Shown here in pieces: positions 44,277 to 56,800 of a stretch of 64,000 bases of DNA. This DNA comes from Limnanthes douglasii subsp. nivea (taxonomy: Eukaryota > Streptophyta > Magnoliopsida > Brassicales > Limnanthaceae), in the NCBI GenBank assembly GCA_036936605.1, contig JAUPFV010000001.1:73861910-73925909 (forward strand), read 5' to 3'. The first letter of the stretch is position 1, and every line of letters begins with the position of its first letter. The notes beneath the pieces were generated by a model, which saw nothing but the letters and a program-made list of their open reading frames with translations, ran no database searches and was not told the origin of the DNA. A program made the translations under genes and the position numbers.

Positions 44277-47246
44277 TTAAGATTGAGCCTTTGAAGATGG
44301 CTCCCTTTCATCTGCTTTCTTACCCTTAGAGTCGCTCCCCCCTTCGACTACCTTTTTGCCTTTGGGATCATTCTCCTCTTTGCCTGGGCTCTCTCCGGTC
44401 CTCTCTTCATCATCAGATGAAGACCCACTGGAAATTCCATCCTCTTCGACCATTGTATAATATGGAAGGTCATCATCATCCACATAGAGCTATAAGTCCC
44501 CCAGGGTCCTCTTCAGAAATTTTTCATGAAAAAGAAGAACCATATCAGACTTCACCCTTTGAAGCAATAACTCTTCGCTTTTAATCATCTCACTGGCGTA
44601 GGCATTGATCTTGGCGTTGATTGTAGCCTCTTGATCCCTTAACAAAGCAGTTTTCTCCTCAGCAGCCCTGGTCACTGTATTCTCAAGAGCGATCTTGTCA
44701 GTGGTCAGGTTGGTGATAATCTTCTCCTTGGCAATGGTCTCTCCCTTTGAGACACTAAGGTCTTTCTCCATACCGGATAGCTTCTCCCGGAGATCTCTTA
44801 TGGTTTGTTCTAGGGTGGCAACGTTTGTGTTGCTTTCATCTTGATTCCTCTTCAGCTCCTCATTTGCTTCCTTAAGCAAATCAGCATTTGTAGTAGCAGT
44901 GCGAAGGTCTTCGGACAGCTTTTCCTTCTCAGACTTGAGGTCTTTGATGATGTCTGCTTGACCCCGGACTTGTCTTTCCAGTGTGAGTACTGGCTGCACA
45001 TTGCTAAGCAAAGAATGGGCTATGGTGTCCTTTTCACTAGAAACAATGAAAGTCTTACCATTTAAGTTGACCGTATTGGAGCTGCTCGGAGGGATGTAAG
45101 GCCCTGCGAACTCGTCTATGGGGAGGCCAAGGAAGTACTCACCAAGCCCAGCCAGACCAGTGATGTCCACTTCATCGAGGTTGAGATCTCCCCCCTCTAC
45201 CTCATCGGTATGAAAGTCCCTTGGGATCTCTTCGGCCAGCGTTGGGTCAGAGGGGTCAGTGGGGAAAGAGGGCTCCGGATCCCGGAGAGCAAGCTCATCT
45301 CCTTGTGAAGTCTTTTTCTTCTTGGCTTCCCGGTCAGCGCCTTCACCTGCTTGCTTGCGAGTCCTCTTGGGAGCCCTTGGAGGTTTTGGAAGGTCTGCTT
45401 CCTGTCTTTCGGTCTCTTGCTCCACCACTTACAAGAGAGCTGCATCAATTAGACTCTGGGCCGGCCCCTCCGGGTCTGTTGGAGCATCCTTCTCAGCATC
45501 ACTTGCTCCCTTTTTGCCTCTCTTCTTGCCCTTCATTTTGCTTGGGGCTTTGGCCCGGGCAGGTAGGAAGAGTGTCCCATCTAGTTCGTGGGACCTTCTA
45601 AGCACAATGTCTTCAGGAGGCTGTGTGGTGAGCTCTTCCAAGGTTAGGTCTCTCCGACATGTGGTGTTCCATAGGTGAGACCTTGCCAGATTTCCAGGGG
45701 TGAAGGCTTTGTGGAATCGATTCTCCCAGTTCTCTGCGGCCCAAGCATTGATTTTACCACAGGTAACCTGTCCGGCCTTCAAATAATCCCCGAACTCCTT
45801 TGGCAGCTCTGTTAGAACAAAAGAGAGACTAGTTAATTTAAACTAACTTAAAAAAAAAAGAGATGAACAGAGATTTAAAGTAAGAAACTTACGGTCACTC
45901 CTCCACCTACTCATGAGGAGGCTTGGGTTCTTTCCGGCCTTGATCTTCCTGCCGTTTTCCCAAGCGCCACTGACAAACAAAAATTGGCTCCTCCATTTGC
46001 TCTCTGACTCCAAGAGATCATCAACAGCCTTGAGATCGTTCCCCATATTGAAATGGTAGAAGGGGAATTGGTGATGCTTGCAAAGGTTGGCCACTGCTGC
46101 GAACTCTTCCATAGGAAGAGGGATCCCAGACATCCTAGATGCCATGATACATGACATCAGAGTATACCAGCCATTGGGGCTCAGCTGGCTCGGGCAGAGC
46201 TTCACCAGGTTGAAGTATCGAACGATCTCCGGGTCTAGTGGGAACCTGAGTCCCCAATTAAATAGCTCTGTAAAAAAGACTATTTCGTTCCTCTTGCAAT
46301 CCATAGGGGTCTCCGGATCTATGGGGATCCTTATCTTTACATTTTCTGGGATCCCTCATTTTGTGCGCATTCGACCCAGGTCAGAAGTATGGATGAATGC
46401 ATACTTGGTCTTCTGTAAGGCCAAGAGATATTTGAGCTCAACTCTGTGGAAACACGGCCCCACCTTCTCTTCAAGGCACTCCGGCAGGTCCGGATGCCTC
46501 AAGTATAGTTTTTCCTTGCCTTTTTTGGCAGCAGCAGCATTTTCAGTCTGGCCGGAGGACTCAGACTCAAAAGGGACCTCTTCAGCAGAGTCCTCCATTC
46601 TTTCCTCCATAATTGTTGGGGGAATGTCTGTGGTAGTGGTCCGGGGAGGGTTAAAGCTTGGCTCAGCCTGGCTTCCGGACTGCTGGCCATCTGTGTTTCT
46701 TTGACTTCTCATCTCAGGCTGGGGCTCAGAGGCAGAATTCTCTCTTGGAGGTACCAGACTGCTGGCCTCCGGACTAGATGGCCTTTCCCAGGGAGCTCTG
46801 ATGGGCACTCCAGACCCAGAACCACTGTTTTTTGCCCCCGATTTGGAGGGAGTATTCTTGGAGGCTAGCCCTTTGACTAGACGGCTTGTCCTTTTAACCA
46901 CCAGCTTCTCCGGAGAGTGCTCCGTGTCAGACCCCATTGCAATAAATGGCGAAGGTTTCCTAACACTTGTAACTGTGACTCCTGGCTCAACAGCAGGTAC
47001 TGACTCCTGAACTGAGGAACCAGAGACTATGGGCGAAATGGTGGATTGAAAGAGTTTTTTGGGCTTAGTACCTTTGGAGGAAGATGAGCCTCGATCTGAC
47101 TCAGTAACAGAGGCAACTGGTTTATCAACGGGTGATGGAAATAACCCTGCTGCTATTCGTCTCTCCTTCTCAACTTTTTGTGCTCTTTCCAACTCCGAAA
47201 GATTGAGCCACCCACCTTTGATCAGTGCTGTTCTTGCTGTAAACAT
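44277..47246 (-). pseudogene. Element C antisense ORF (gypsy-type transposon domain, coiled coil, one intron)
   Basis: ATG 47,246 (MFTARTALIKGGWLNLSELE). Order: Ser/Pro/Lys-rich N-terminus (about 230 residues); the conserved domain with VGPCFHRVELKYLLALQ, ELFNWGLRFPLDPEIV, LCPSQLSPNGWYTL, FYHFNMGNDLKAVDDLLE; intron at 45,809-45,892 (GTAAGT..ACAG); LPKEFGDYLKAGQ and HLWNTTCRRDLTLEELTT; basic KMKGKKRGKKG; IPPSSSNTVNLNGKTF; a coiled coil of about 200 residues (RQVRGQADIIKDLKSEKEKL onward); acidic Ser-rich tail. Stops: TGA near 46,356 (Trp in B), one near 45,429 and one near 44,490. It lies antisense to gag-pol, and so must use its own promoter. The function is unknown. Confidence 0.85.
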
Positions 47247-47640
47247 AAACTACCCGGAAAACCTTTGCTTTAGAGAGAGAAAGCTCTGAGTAAATTTGCA
47301 GAGTAAATGTGAAAAAGATGGTAAAACAGTGGAAAATGAGTTTGAATTTATAGTAAATCTGAGAAGAGGAGTTGATTCCTAGGAGAATTCGAAAAGTTTG
47401 GCAATGATTAAAAGACGGCGCTGATGTCACTACTTGTAATTAAAGAGGTTGCTTTTCGAAGAAGGTGGTGCGAAATTCAAGGTGAAAAAACAACTGGAGT
47501 GACCAATCAGAGAGCGACACGTGTCCCACTAACTCTGACAAAAACTGTTTTGAATTCGTGAAAGCTTAATCTGTCCGGGTTGAAAACCACTTCTGATGTC
47601 GGACTGTTTTTCAGTTCTTTGACAAGAATACTTGCTCAAA
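47247..47640 (-). promoter_or_regulatory. Predicted promoter of the antisense ORF (C)
   Basis: On the minus strand: G-box GACACGTGTC (47,516-47,525) with CCAATCAG nearby, then a CTATAAATTC box near 47,345, about 100 bp before the ATG at 47,246. The same layout occurs in A and B. Confidence 0.5.
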
Positions 47641-47645
47641 CACCT

Positions 47646-47659
47646 AAAAAAGGGGCTCC
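47646..47659 (+). promoter_or_regulatory. Polypurine tract of element C
   Basis: AAAAAAGGGGCTCC immediately before the 3' LTR, the same as in B. Confidence 0.85.
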
Positions 47660-48133
47660 TGATGAGTCCGAATTCAGCATGCTCTCCGAACAAGGGCAAA
47701 TCGGTCTAGTCTCTCCGAATACCGGACAGGTTACATGGACAGGGATCGAACAGGTCACTTGGACCGGACAGATTTCTGTGAACACTATGAACTTAAGGCT
47801 GTTCGAACTATGACAAAAGTACTAAAAAACCTAAACACTTCTTGACTAAGCTACTTGCTCTCCTACTTAGAGCTCATGGGTCTTTGAACATGACCCGGGT
47901 CCATTAAACATGACCTGAAAGCCCATAAGGGCCCAAACATTACACTATAAATACCCAACCACCCGCATTAACTAGGGTTAATGAGAATTAACTGCTACCA
48001 AGCTGCTTAATCATCTCTCTACTCTCTACTCTAACCGTTAAACACCCACACACCACCGTTAAACACCCACACACCACCTTAAAACTCCACTTGAAATTAC
48101 CACCCTACCCTCAGGCGATTATTATCCACACCA
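47660..48133 (+). repeat. 3' LTR of element C
   Basis: Partner of 37,613-38,086, same length, about ten substitutions by eye. Followed by the TSD GAATG. Confidence 0.96.
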
Positions 48134-49503
48134 GAATGCATGAATGTTTATGGCATTAAAAGCAAGATTATATCTATTTCATTGGATAATGCATCTTATA
48201 ATATTAATGCTATAAAATTGCTTATACAAGATTGCAATCCCCTTTTTCCAAAATTGTTTCACACCATATGTTTATGCCACGTACTTCAATTAATTGCGAA
48301 AGACAGAATACGTAAGGTTATAGGTGATTGTATTGCCCCTGTAAAAAGTGGGATCCTATTTTACTCGACATCCGCTGCTAAAAAAAGAGCTTTTAAAACA
48401 CTTGTTACTTCAAATGGGAAAAAATATAAGAAACTTATATTAGATGTCAAAACTAGATGGAATTCTACTTACACAATGCTTGCACGTGCGCATGTTTTTA
48501 AAGAAGATATTATGACGCTTTATAATGCATCTTATCCTGAAACACCAATTGAGAACGAACATTGGAGATATTTTGCACACATGTTAAGATTTTTAAGACT
48601 TTTTAAAGAAAACACTCTAATCTTTTCTTCACAAAATCAACCTAATGCTCATTTGGCCCTTTTCACGATTACTAATCTTGCCATGCATATGAATGAATTT
48701 AGATCAAATTATGTATGCGTAGACATGGTTCCCAAAATGGAATATAAGTTCACAGTATTTTCATCCAATCTCTGATAGTTATTCATTTGCTTTCCTTTTA
48801 GATCATTTTTCACGAAAAGATAAATTTGAATTGCTAGTTAAATGCTTTTATCGATCTGTACGGTTTTCTACAACTAAACCACCGAAGGAACCAATTGACC
48901 CTGAAGGGTAAGTATGCTGCAAGATATAGATCAAATACAACTACAAATGTAAGGAGTAGTAACAATAGGGGTAGAGGGAGAAGTTCTACTAACTATGTTC
49001 AAATGGCAATGTTACGAAGCAATGAATTTACAGAAAACCCTCAATCTGATAATGATTTGTCTAGATATTTGAGAACTAGGTTTGATTTTACGAATTATCC
49101 AACCCAAGGTATTAAAGATATCATAAGATGGTAGGGTACCAAAATTGAAGAGTTTCCTATTCTTTGCAGGATTGTTAAAGAGATTTATGCAATACCTATG
49201 TCTACAGTTGCAAGTGAGTGTGCTTTCAGCCAAGCGAGGTTGCAATACATGACTAAGAGAACAAGATTGACGGGCAAAGCACTTGGAGTGCTTGTGGCAA
49301 TCAAGGATTGGACAGCGGCGGAAAAAAGGATGCAAGACAGAGAGTTAAGAGACGAAGTGAACATAGACGACATCTTCGAAGATTATCCTGATGATTACGA
49401 AGATACACTTGAACAAGAAATTGCGGAAGAAAACGAAGCTGAAGGTGAATCAAGTAAGGACGAAGATTTTACTTACGAAGACGACGAAGTTGGAGATGAA
49501 TGA
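48134..49503 (+). pseudogene. hAT transposase, catalytic and C-terminal part
   Basis: Continues the frame cut at 37,607. SISLDNASYNINAIKLL and HTICLCHVLQLIAKD belong to the RNase H-like catalytic fold; KTRWNSTYTMLARA follows. A frame shift lies near 48,740. YFHPISDSYSFAFLLDH belongs to the DUF4413-like stretch. The hAT dimerisation region reads EEFPILCRIVKEIYAIPMST, VASECAFSQARLQ, TGKALGVLVAIKDWTAAEK, with an in-frame TAG at 49,132 and the real end at 49,503 after an acidic tail (about 50 residues rich in D and E). In active elements this enzyme cuts and joins the element ends. Confidence 0.9.
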
Positions 49504-50185
49504 TGTTTGTAATAATTATTTACTATTTTGTATTGTAATTTGAAAACATTTGTACAACTCCTCACCCGCAAGAGTATAAACTGTGAACGGCTAAATTATC
49601 CAAAAAAAACTTTACCTTTTATTATAATAACAACAACTTTACCTAATCACAATAATAAAATTCAAAATGTAATATTAAAATTATAACAATATAACTTAAA
49701 AATAATAAATAACACTTGTAATATTTAAAACCAAATCACAATAATAAAATTCAAAATATAATATTAAAATTATAACAATATAACTTGTAATATTTTTGCA
49801 TGATAAAATATGATTTTGGTTTAAAAAATAATAAATAACACTTGTAATATTTAAAACCAAATCACAATAATAAAATTCAAAATGTAATATTAAAATTATA
49901 ACCACAGAATTTGTAATATTTTAACATGATAAGATGTAGTTTTGGTTTGTAATATTAAAATCAACACTACTAATATTAGATCTAAAAACATAATAATAAT
50001 ATTCAAAATGTGATAATAACATAAGTAATATTTAAAATTTTGGACTATATAATAATTACAACACTTAAAATATTAATAACCAAAACAAATTAATATTAAC
50101 CAAAATGTAATAATAATTTTATAATAATATGCAATATCTCAATATTTTTTAAATATAACATTTTGGTTATAAAATAAAGAAAACA
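49504..50185. repeat. AT-rich hAT interior with a tandem repeat of about 125 bp
   Basis: AATAATAAATAACACTTGTAATAT and the sequence after it appear at 49,701 and again at 49,826, with a partial third copy before 49,700. No coding region. It lies between the hAT transposase end and the MULE. Confidence 0.65.
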
Positions 50186-50522
50186 TTTATAATAGGGTAT
50201 GGCTAAATTAGGGCCCAAAAATGTTAAGCATTCCCAAAATTTAGAGAATCTTTTTAATTCAATAGTCAAAGACGATTTTACCCTTTGACCAAGAATCTTT
50301 ATTTTTGTCTTGTAGTGGAATGTGGGTATGGTTAGCCAATTGTGGAAGAACACAAAATTTCTCCTCCAAACAACCCTCTTATACTCTAGTCTTAACAAAA
50401 ATTTCAAAAACTCCTAAAAATTAAAAAACTCCTAAAATTTCAAAAACTTCAAAAACTCACAAATAAACACTTGAAGCTCCAAAAAATCATTACTTTTTTT
50501 ATAAATTCGGAATAATCAAAGG

Positions 50523-53500
50523 ATGGACTCTGGATGTGAGAAGCTTGCTGAGGAGCATGAGACTCCAAATATGGTAGTTGTTCTAACCAACTTTTTTATA
50601 AAAGTTTCTATTTTGGTAGACCTTCTACATTTAGAAAGGTAGAACCCGAACTACCCCGCCGGTTTCAATCCTCCAAACCGGCGGGGATGAAGAACATTCA
50701 TATGTAGAAGATGAAGCTTCCCCGCCGGGGCATGCCGTGTCCAACCGCCGGGGGACGCCATGTCCAACCGCCGGGTGGGACAGCCGTACCCGGCGGGGTT
50801 GTGCCCCTGCATACCGGCGGGGCACCTCCTTTTTTTTCTTCCTCTAATCCAATATTGAAGTTCAGTATTGTCCCCGCCGGGGTCTGAAACTTAAACCGGC
50901 GGGGTTGGCAACCTCACCCGCCGGGGTCAACCCCTGTTTTTAAACTCCTATGGAGTATGTTTTAGACCCTGTCCCCCGACGGGTGGGGAATTGTCAACCG
51001 GCGGTTGACTACATCCCCGCCGGTGTGGGAATTTTCAACCGCCGGTTGACAATGTCCCCGTCGGTTCGGACCATGTACAATCGGCGGGGAACGAACCTTC
51101 ATTTTGTGTGACTTGTCTAACCATTAGGTTGGGGTTTTGGCTTATTTTATCCATGCTCGTATTTGATGCTTCTTTTTTAACATGCATAGGGTGATGAGTC
51201 AAAGGATGATTTGACTAGTTCGTGCATGGCGAAGGGGGAGAAGGAAGAAATACCGGTGCCTTGCTCCATCGATTATAGCGAGTTGTTCAACACCAAATCA
51301 CAGTACTACTCCCGGGCAGACCTTATTGAATGGGTTAAGGAAACCGCATCGGATAACGGGTTTGTGATTATTTTACGCCGATGTGATAGACACGATCGTA
51401 AAAATCCTAGAGTAGAGTTTGTGTGCGAAAGATCTGGTGTTTACACAAAACTGGTAGACCCCAAGGATCTAAAAAGGAAGTCTACCGGAACGAAAAAATG
51501 CGGATGCCCGTTCGCCCTTAAAGGAAAGAAGATGTGTGATGATTTGTGGGGAATAGAGGTTGTGTGCGGCGTTCACAATCACAATACTACATCCTACAAA
51601 GAAGGTCATTCCTACGTGGGACGCTTTCAAAAAAGAGAGATGGATTTCGTGGTTAGTTCGAATAAAATGGGATCCCGTCCTCGTGATATTCTTGGTGGAG
51701 TGAAGAAATTGAACCCTAAGAATTCTTCTACAATCCGCACCGTGTACAACGCAATACTAAAACACCGGAAGCTCGAGAAAGGCGGTCGGTTGCAATTCCA
51801 ATACTTGTTGGGTGAACTAAAGCGACTAAACTACTACGAATTCCATAGAAAGTCCGAAGACGGAAGCGATATCATAGGCGAGCTTTTTTTTGCGCACCCG
51901 GTTAGTTTGGATTTGTTACGGACATTTCCGAACGTCATTATAATGGATAACACGTACAAGGTGATCAAATACGGGATGCCGTTTGACGAGATCGTGGGTG
52001 CGACTTGTACGGGGAAAACATTCTACATTGGATTTGCTTTTATGTCGAGTGAAAAAATCGAGGCCTACAAGTGGGTGTTAGGATGCTTACATTCGTTGAT
52101 GGTAACTCACTCCATCGAATTACCATCCATTTTTTTTACGGATAGAGACTTGGCGCTAGTGAATGCGGTGGAGGAAGTGTTACCCAATGCAACGCACATG
52201 TTGTGTCGATGGCACATCAACATGAACGTCCTAGCAAAAACAAAAAAGATCATAAAGGAGAAGGTAGTGTCCAATGCCTTTTTGAAAGTGTGGAACGGAA
52301 TGATGTTGGCGGAAACGGAGTTAGCGTACGAGAACTACCGGTCGGAATTGCACCGCGACTTCAAAGAGTATCCGGAAGCGATTGAGTATACCGAAAGTTG
52401 GGTAGGGCCATACGGTGACAAGTTTGTCACGTAGAGAACTAACAAGTGGATGCATTTTGGTAACCAAACCACAAACCGCGTGGAGAGCGCTCATTCGAGC
52501 CTCAAGCGTTTCATCGGTACGAGCAAAGGTAACTTTGAATCTTTTTGGTTGAAGTTGCATACTTTGATCGAATTGCAACACGGGGACATCAAGGCTTCCT
52601 TTGAAAAGAGCCGGTTGTTGGCCCTACATAAATTCACAAACATTGTGTACGTTCAACTAAAAAACAACATCTCCCACCATGCAATGGAAATTTTGGCCAA
52701 CGAAGTCGAATGTACCCGGAACATGACAATCGCACCGGATATGCCTTGCGGTTGTGCCATACGAACTACGCACGACATGCCTTGCGCCCACAAAATCTAT
52801 GACTTTGTTGCGAAAGGGATAGAGGTGCCGCTTGAGTTGTTTCATGAACATTGGAAGAGGTTAGACATCCTAGTTCGTACCAACCTCTCGACGAATGAGC
52901 AACTTAAAGCCAAGCTTGACAAACTAGTAACCGATGTCATGGCGTCCAATGACGAAGCACGGATAGAGCACATTTATAAACAATGGTTTGCCGTCGTCCA
53001 TCCCGAAACAACTAACATTTTGGAGCCATTGGTTAAGCAAAAAGCGCGCGGTCGTCCACCTAACAAACGTAAGTTATCTATTGCCGCTGATGATACATCC
53101 ACTAAACGCGACAAAAGTTGGCACGAACATGTGCTTAAGGAAGAACATCATAGTACGCCATCCTTACTTGGAGACTTTAAACTTCCAACCGAAACCTCGA
53201 GCAAAGGGAAAAAAAAGAAGGAGCCCAAACGTGGTTCGGGGACCACCCCCGCTCGTACGAAAGGTACCGCTATTCCAACGCAAGCAAGTGGTACAATGCT
53301 TAGTAGTGGAACGGTGGATTGTAGGTCAAGCTCTACGATGCCGGTGAAGGCAAGTTTTGTAGACCCCAAAGGATACATGAACCAATTCCCGATATATTTT
53401 AGGCCTTTCGTAGAGTCCATTAGCGATGTTAAATCCGATGGGCATTGCAGGTACCGCTCGATAGCGTACGCCTTGAACGGGAAACAAGATGGGTGGAGGT

Positions 53501-53820
53501 TGATAAGGGATGCCCTTTACAACGAGCTTATGGATTACGCATCGGTCTACGTAAAGATTTTTACTAGCATGGAAGATTTGATTGATGTTGCGGAGCGTGT
53601 GAAATGTTCTAGCGATGTGGGAACTAAGGACCATTGGATGTCCATGCCCGAGATGGGAGTGGCAATTACATCTGCGTTTAACTGCATACTCCATTTTGTT
53701 GGGGTATTCCGAAATATGGATGTCGGCTTCACTTTTCTTCCGCTAAGAGGTGCACCTCCTCCGATGCCAAACCGGTTGGAAATCAGATTGGGTTGGGTCA
53801 ACACCAACCATTTCGTGAAC
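50523..53820 (+). CDS. MULE transposase-SWIM-OTU, exon 1 and first exon-2 copy (stop-interrupted)
   Basis: Model: exon 1 50,523-50,573 (ATG, 17 codons), intron 50,574-51,189 (GT..ATAG), exon 2 51,190-53,820; both joints fall between codons. A FAR1-like N-terminal zinc region (FVCERSGVYTKLVD, KKCGCPFALKGK, WGIEVVCGVHNHN) is followed by the MULE DDE domain: D in IIMDNTYKVI (51,945), D in FFTDRDLALV (52,141), E in NRVESAHSSLK (52,483). Then come a SWIM finger (CGCAIRTTHDMPCAHKIY), an AT-hook-like KARGRPPNKRK, and an OTU-type protease with Cys in SDGHCRYRSIA (53,446) and His in TNHFVNV (53,809). A TAG at 52,432 lies between the second D and E. The donor GTAAGT at 53,821 is kept but its acceptor is not next to it. 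Transposase moves the element; OTU proteases cut ubiquitin chains. Confidence 0.85.
50653..51092. repeat. GC-rich hairpin cluster 1 (CCGCCGG/CCGGCGG), in intron 1
   Basis: About fifteen copies of CCGCCGG or CCGGCGG, often as CCCCGCCGG...CCGGCGGGG inverted pairs. The clearest is 50,654-50,686: 12-bp perfect arms and a 9-nt loop. It lies inside the predicted first intron of the transposase gene. Surrounding DNA is AT-rich. Confidence 0.9.
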
Positions 53821-56800
53821 GTAAGTATTCATACAAGGGTAATTCATACAAGGGTAGAAGATGAAGCTTCCCCGCCGGGGCATGCCGTGTCCAACCGCCG
53901 GGGGACGCCATGTCCAACCGCCGGGTGGGACAGCCGTACCCGGCGGGGTTGTGCCCCTGCATACCGGCGGGGCACCTCTTTTTTTTTCTTCCTATAATCC
54001 AATATTGAAGTTCAGTATTGTCCCCGCCGGGGTCTGAAACTTAAACCGGCGGGGTTGGCAACCTCACCCGCCGGGGTCAACCCCTGTTTTTAAACTCCTA
54101 TGGAGTATGTTTTAGACCCTGTCCCCCGGCGGGTGGGGAATTGTCAACCGGCGGTTGACTACATCCCCGCCGGTGTGGGAATTTTCAACCGCCGGTTGAC
54201 AATGTCCCCGTCGGTTCGGACCATGTACAATCGGCGGGGAACGAACCTTCATTTTGTGTGACTTGTCTAACCATTAGGTTGGGGTTTTGGCTTATTTTAT
54301 CCATGCTCGTATTTGATGCTTCTTTTTTAACATGCATAGGGTGATGAGTCAAAGGATGATTTGACTAGTTCGTGCATGGCGAAGGGGGAGAAGGAAGAAA
54401 TACCGGTGCCTTGCTCCATCGATTATAGCGAGTTGTTCAACACCAAATCACAGTACTACTCCCGGGCAGACCTTATTGAATGGGTTAAGGAAACCGCATC
54501 GGATAACGGGTTTGTGATTATTTTACGCCGATGTGATAGACACGATCGTAAAAATCCTAGAGTAGAGTTTGTGTGCGAAAGATCTGGTGTTTACACAAAA
54601 CTGGTAGACCCCAAGGATCTAAAAAGGAAGTCTACCGGAACGAAAAAATGCGGATGCCCGTTCGCCCTTAAAGGAAAGAAGATGTGTGATGATTTGTGGG
54701 GAATAGAGGTTGTGTGCGGCGTTCACAATCACAATACTACATCCTACAAAGAAGGTCATTCCTACGTGGGACGCTTTCAAAAAAGAGAGATGGATTTCGT
54801 GGTTAGTTCGAATAAAATGGGATCCCGTCCTCGTGATATTCTTGGTGGAGTGAAGAAATTGAACCCTAAGAATTCTTCTACAATCCGCACCGTGTACAAC
54901 GCAATACTAAAACACCGGAAGCTCGAGAAAGGCGGTCGGTCGCAATTCCAATACTTGTTGGGTGAACTAAAGCGACTAAACTACTACGAATTCCATAGAA
55001 AGTCCGAAGACGGAAGCGATATCATAGGCGAGCTTTTTTTTGCGCACCCGGTTAGTTTGGATTTGTTACGGACATTTCCGAACGTCATTATAATGGATAA
55101 CACGTACAAGGTGATCAAATACGGGATGCCGTTTGACGAGATCGTGGGTGCGACTTGTACGGGGAAAACATTCTACATTGGATTTGCTTTTATGTCGAGT
55201 GAAAAAATCGAGGCCTACAAGTGGGTGTTAGGATGCTTACATTCGTTGATGGTAACTCACTCCATCGAATTACCATCCATTTTTTTTACGGATAGAGACT
55301 TGGCGCTAGTGAAAGCGGTGGAGGAAGTGTTACCCAATGCAACGCACATGTTGTGTCGATGGCACATCAACATGAACGTCCTAGCAAAAACAAAAAAGAT
55401 CATAAAGGAGAAGGTAGTGTCCAATGCCTTTTTGAAAGTGTGGAACGGAATTATGTTGGCGGAAACGGAGTTAGCGTACGAGAACTACCGGTCGGAATTG
55501 CACCGCGACTTCAAAGAGTATCCGGAAGCGATTGAGTATACCGAAAGTTGGGTAGGGCCATACGGTGACAAGTTTGTCACGTAGAGAACTAACAAGTGGA
55601 TGCATTTTGGTAACCAAACCACAAACCGCGTGGAGAGCGCTCATTCGAGCCTCAAGCGTTTCATCGGTACGAGCAAAGGTAACTTTGAATCTTTTTGGTT
55701 GAAGTTGCATACTTTGATCGAATTGCAACACGGGGACATCAAGGCTTCCTTTGAAAAGAGCCGGTTGTTGGCCCTACATAAATTCACAAACATTGTGTAC
55801 GTTCAACTAAAAAACAACATCTCCCACCATGCAATGGAAATTTTGGCCGACGAAGTCGAATGTACCCGGAACATGACAATCGCACCGGATATGCCTTGCG
55901 GTTGTGCCATACGAACTACGCACGACATGCCTTGCGCCCACAAAATCTATGACTTTGTTGCAAAAGGGATAGAGGTGCCGCTTGAGTTGTTTCATGAACA
56001 TTGGAAGAGGTTAGACATCCTAGTTCGTACCAACCTCTCGACGAATGAGCAACTTAAAGCCAAGCTTGACAAACTAGTAACCGATGTCATGGCGTCCAAT
56101 GACGAAGCACGGATAGAGCACATTTATAAACAATGGTTTGCCGTCGTCCATCCCGAAACAACTAACATTTTGGAGCCATTGGTTAAGAAAAAAGCGCGCG
56201 GTCGTCCACCTAACAAACGTAAGTTATCTATTGCCGCTGATGATACATCCACTAAACGCGACAAAAGTTGGCACGAACATGTGCTTAAGGAAGAACATCA
56301 TAGTACGCCATCCTTACTTGGAGACTTTAAACTTCCAACCGAAACCTCGAGCAAAGGGAAAAAAAAGAAGGAGCCCAAACGTGGTTCGGGGACCACCCCC
56401 GCTCGTACGAAAGGTACCGCTATTCCAACGCAAGCAAGTGGTACAATGCTTAGTAGTGGAACGGTGGATTGTAGGTCAAGCTCTACGATGCCGGTGAAGG
56501 CAAGTTTTGTAGACCCCAAAGGATACATGAACCAATTCCCGATATATTTTAGGCCTTTCGTAGAGTCCATTAGCGATGTTAAATCCGATGGGCATTGCAG
56601 GTACCGCTCGATAGCGTACGCCTTGAACGGGAAACAAGATGGGTGGAGGTTGATAAGGGATGCCCTTTACAACGAGCTTATGGATTACGCATCGGTCTAC
56701 GTAAAGATTTTTACTAGCATGGAAGATTTGATTGATGTTGCGGAGCGTGTGAAATGTTCTAGCGATGTGGGAACTAAGGACCATTGGATGTCCATGCCCG

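Larger units (their letters stand above)
37613..48133 (+). mobile_element. Element C: Tat-lineage Ty3/gypsy LTR retrotransposon
   Basis: LTRs at 37,613-38,086 and 47,660-48,133 (474 bp each), flanked by a perfect duplication GAATG (37,608-37,612 and 48,134-48,138). The most complete of the three related elements: PBS, gag-protease, in-frame UAG, RT-RNase H-second RNase H-integrase, full-length antisense ORF with an intron, polypurine tract. The LTRs differ at about ten positions by eye (about 2%). It sits inside the hAT transposase coding region, and removing it with one TSD copy restores that frame. Confidence 0.96.

Noticed and set aside
45221..45678. Two plus-strand open frames of more than 120 codons
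   Set aside because: Shadows of the minus-strand antisense ORF of element C, which has clear conserved domains.
46078..46704. 208-codon plus-strand open frame
   Set aside because: Shadow of the antisense ORF; not kept in element A or B.
50653..51092. CRISPR-like array
   Set aside because: The repeats are short, alternate in orientation and have irregular spacing; the context is a eukaryotic transposon with introns.
53326..53694. Minus-strand open frame within the transposase, present twice
   Set aside because: Conserved only because the DNA unit is duplicated; shadow of the OTU region.
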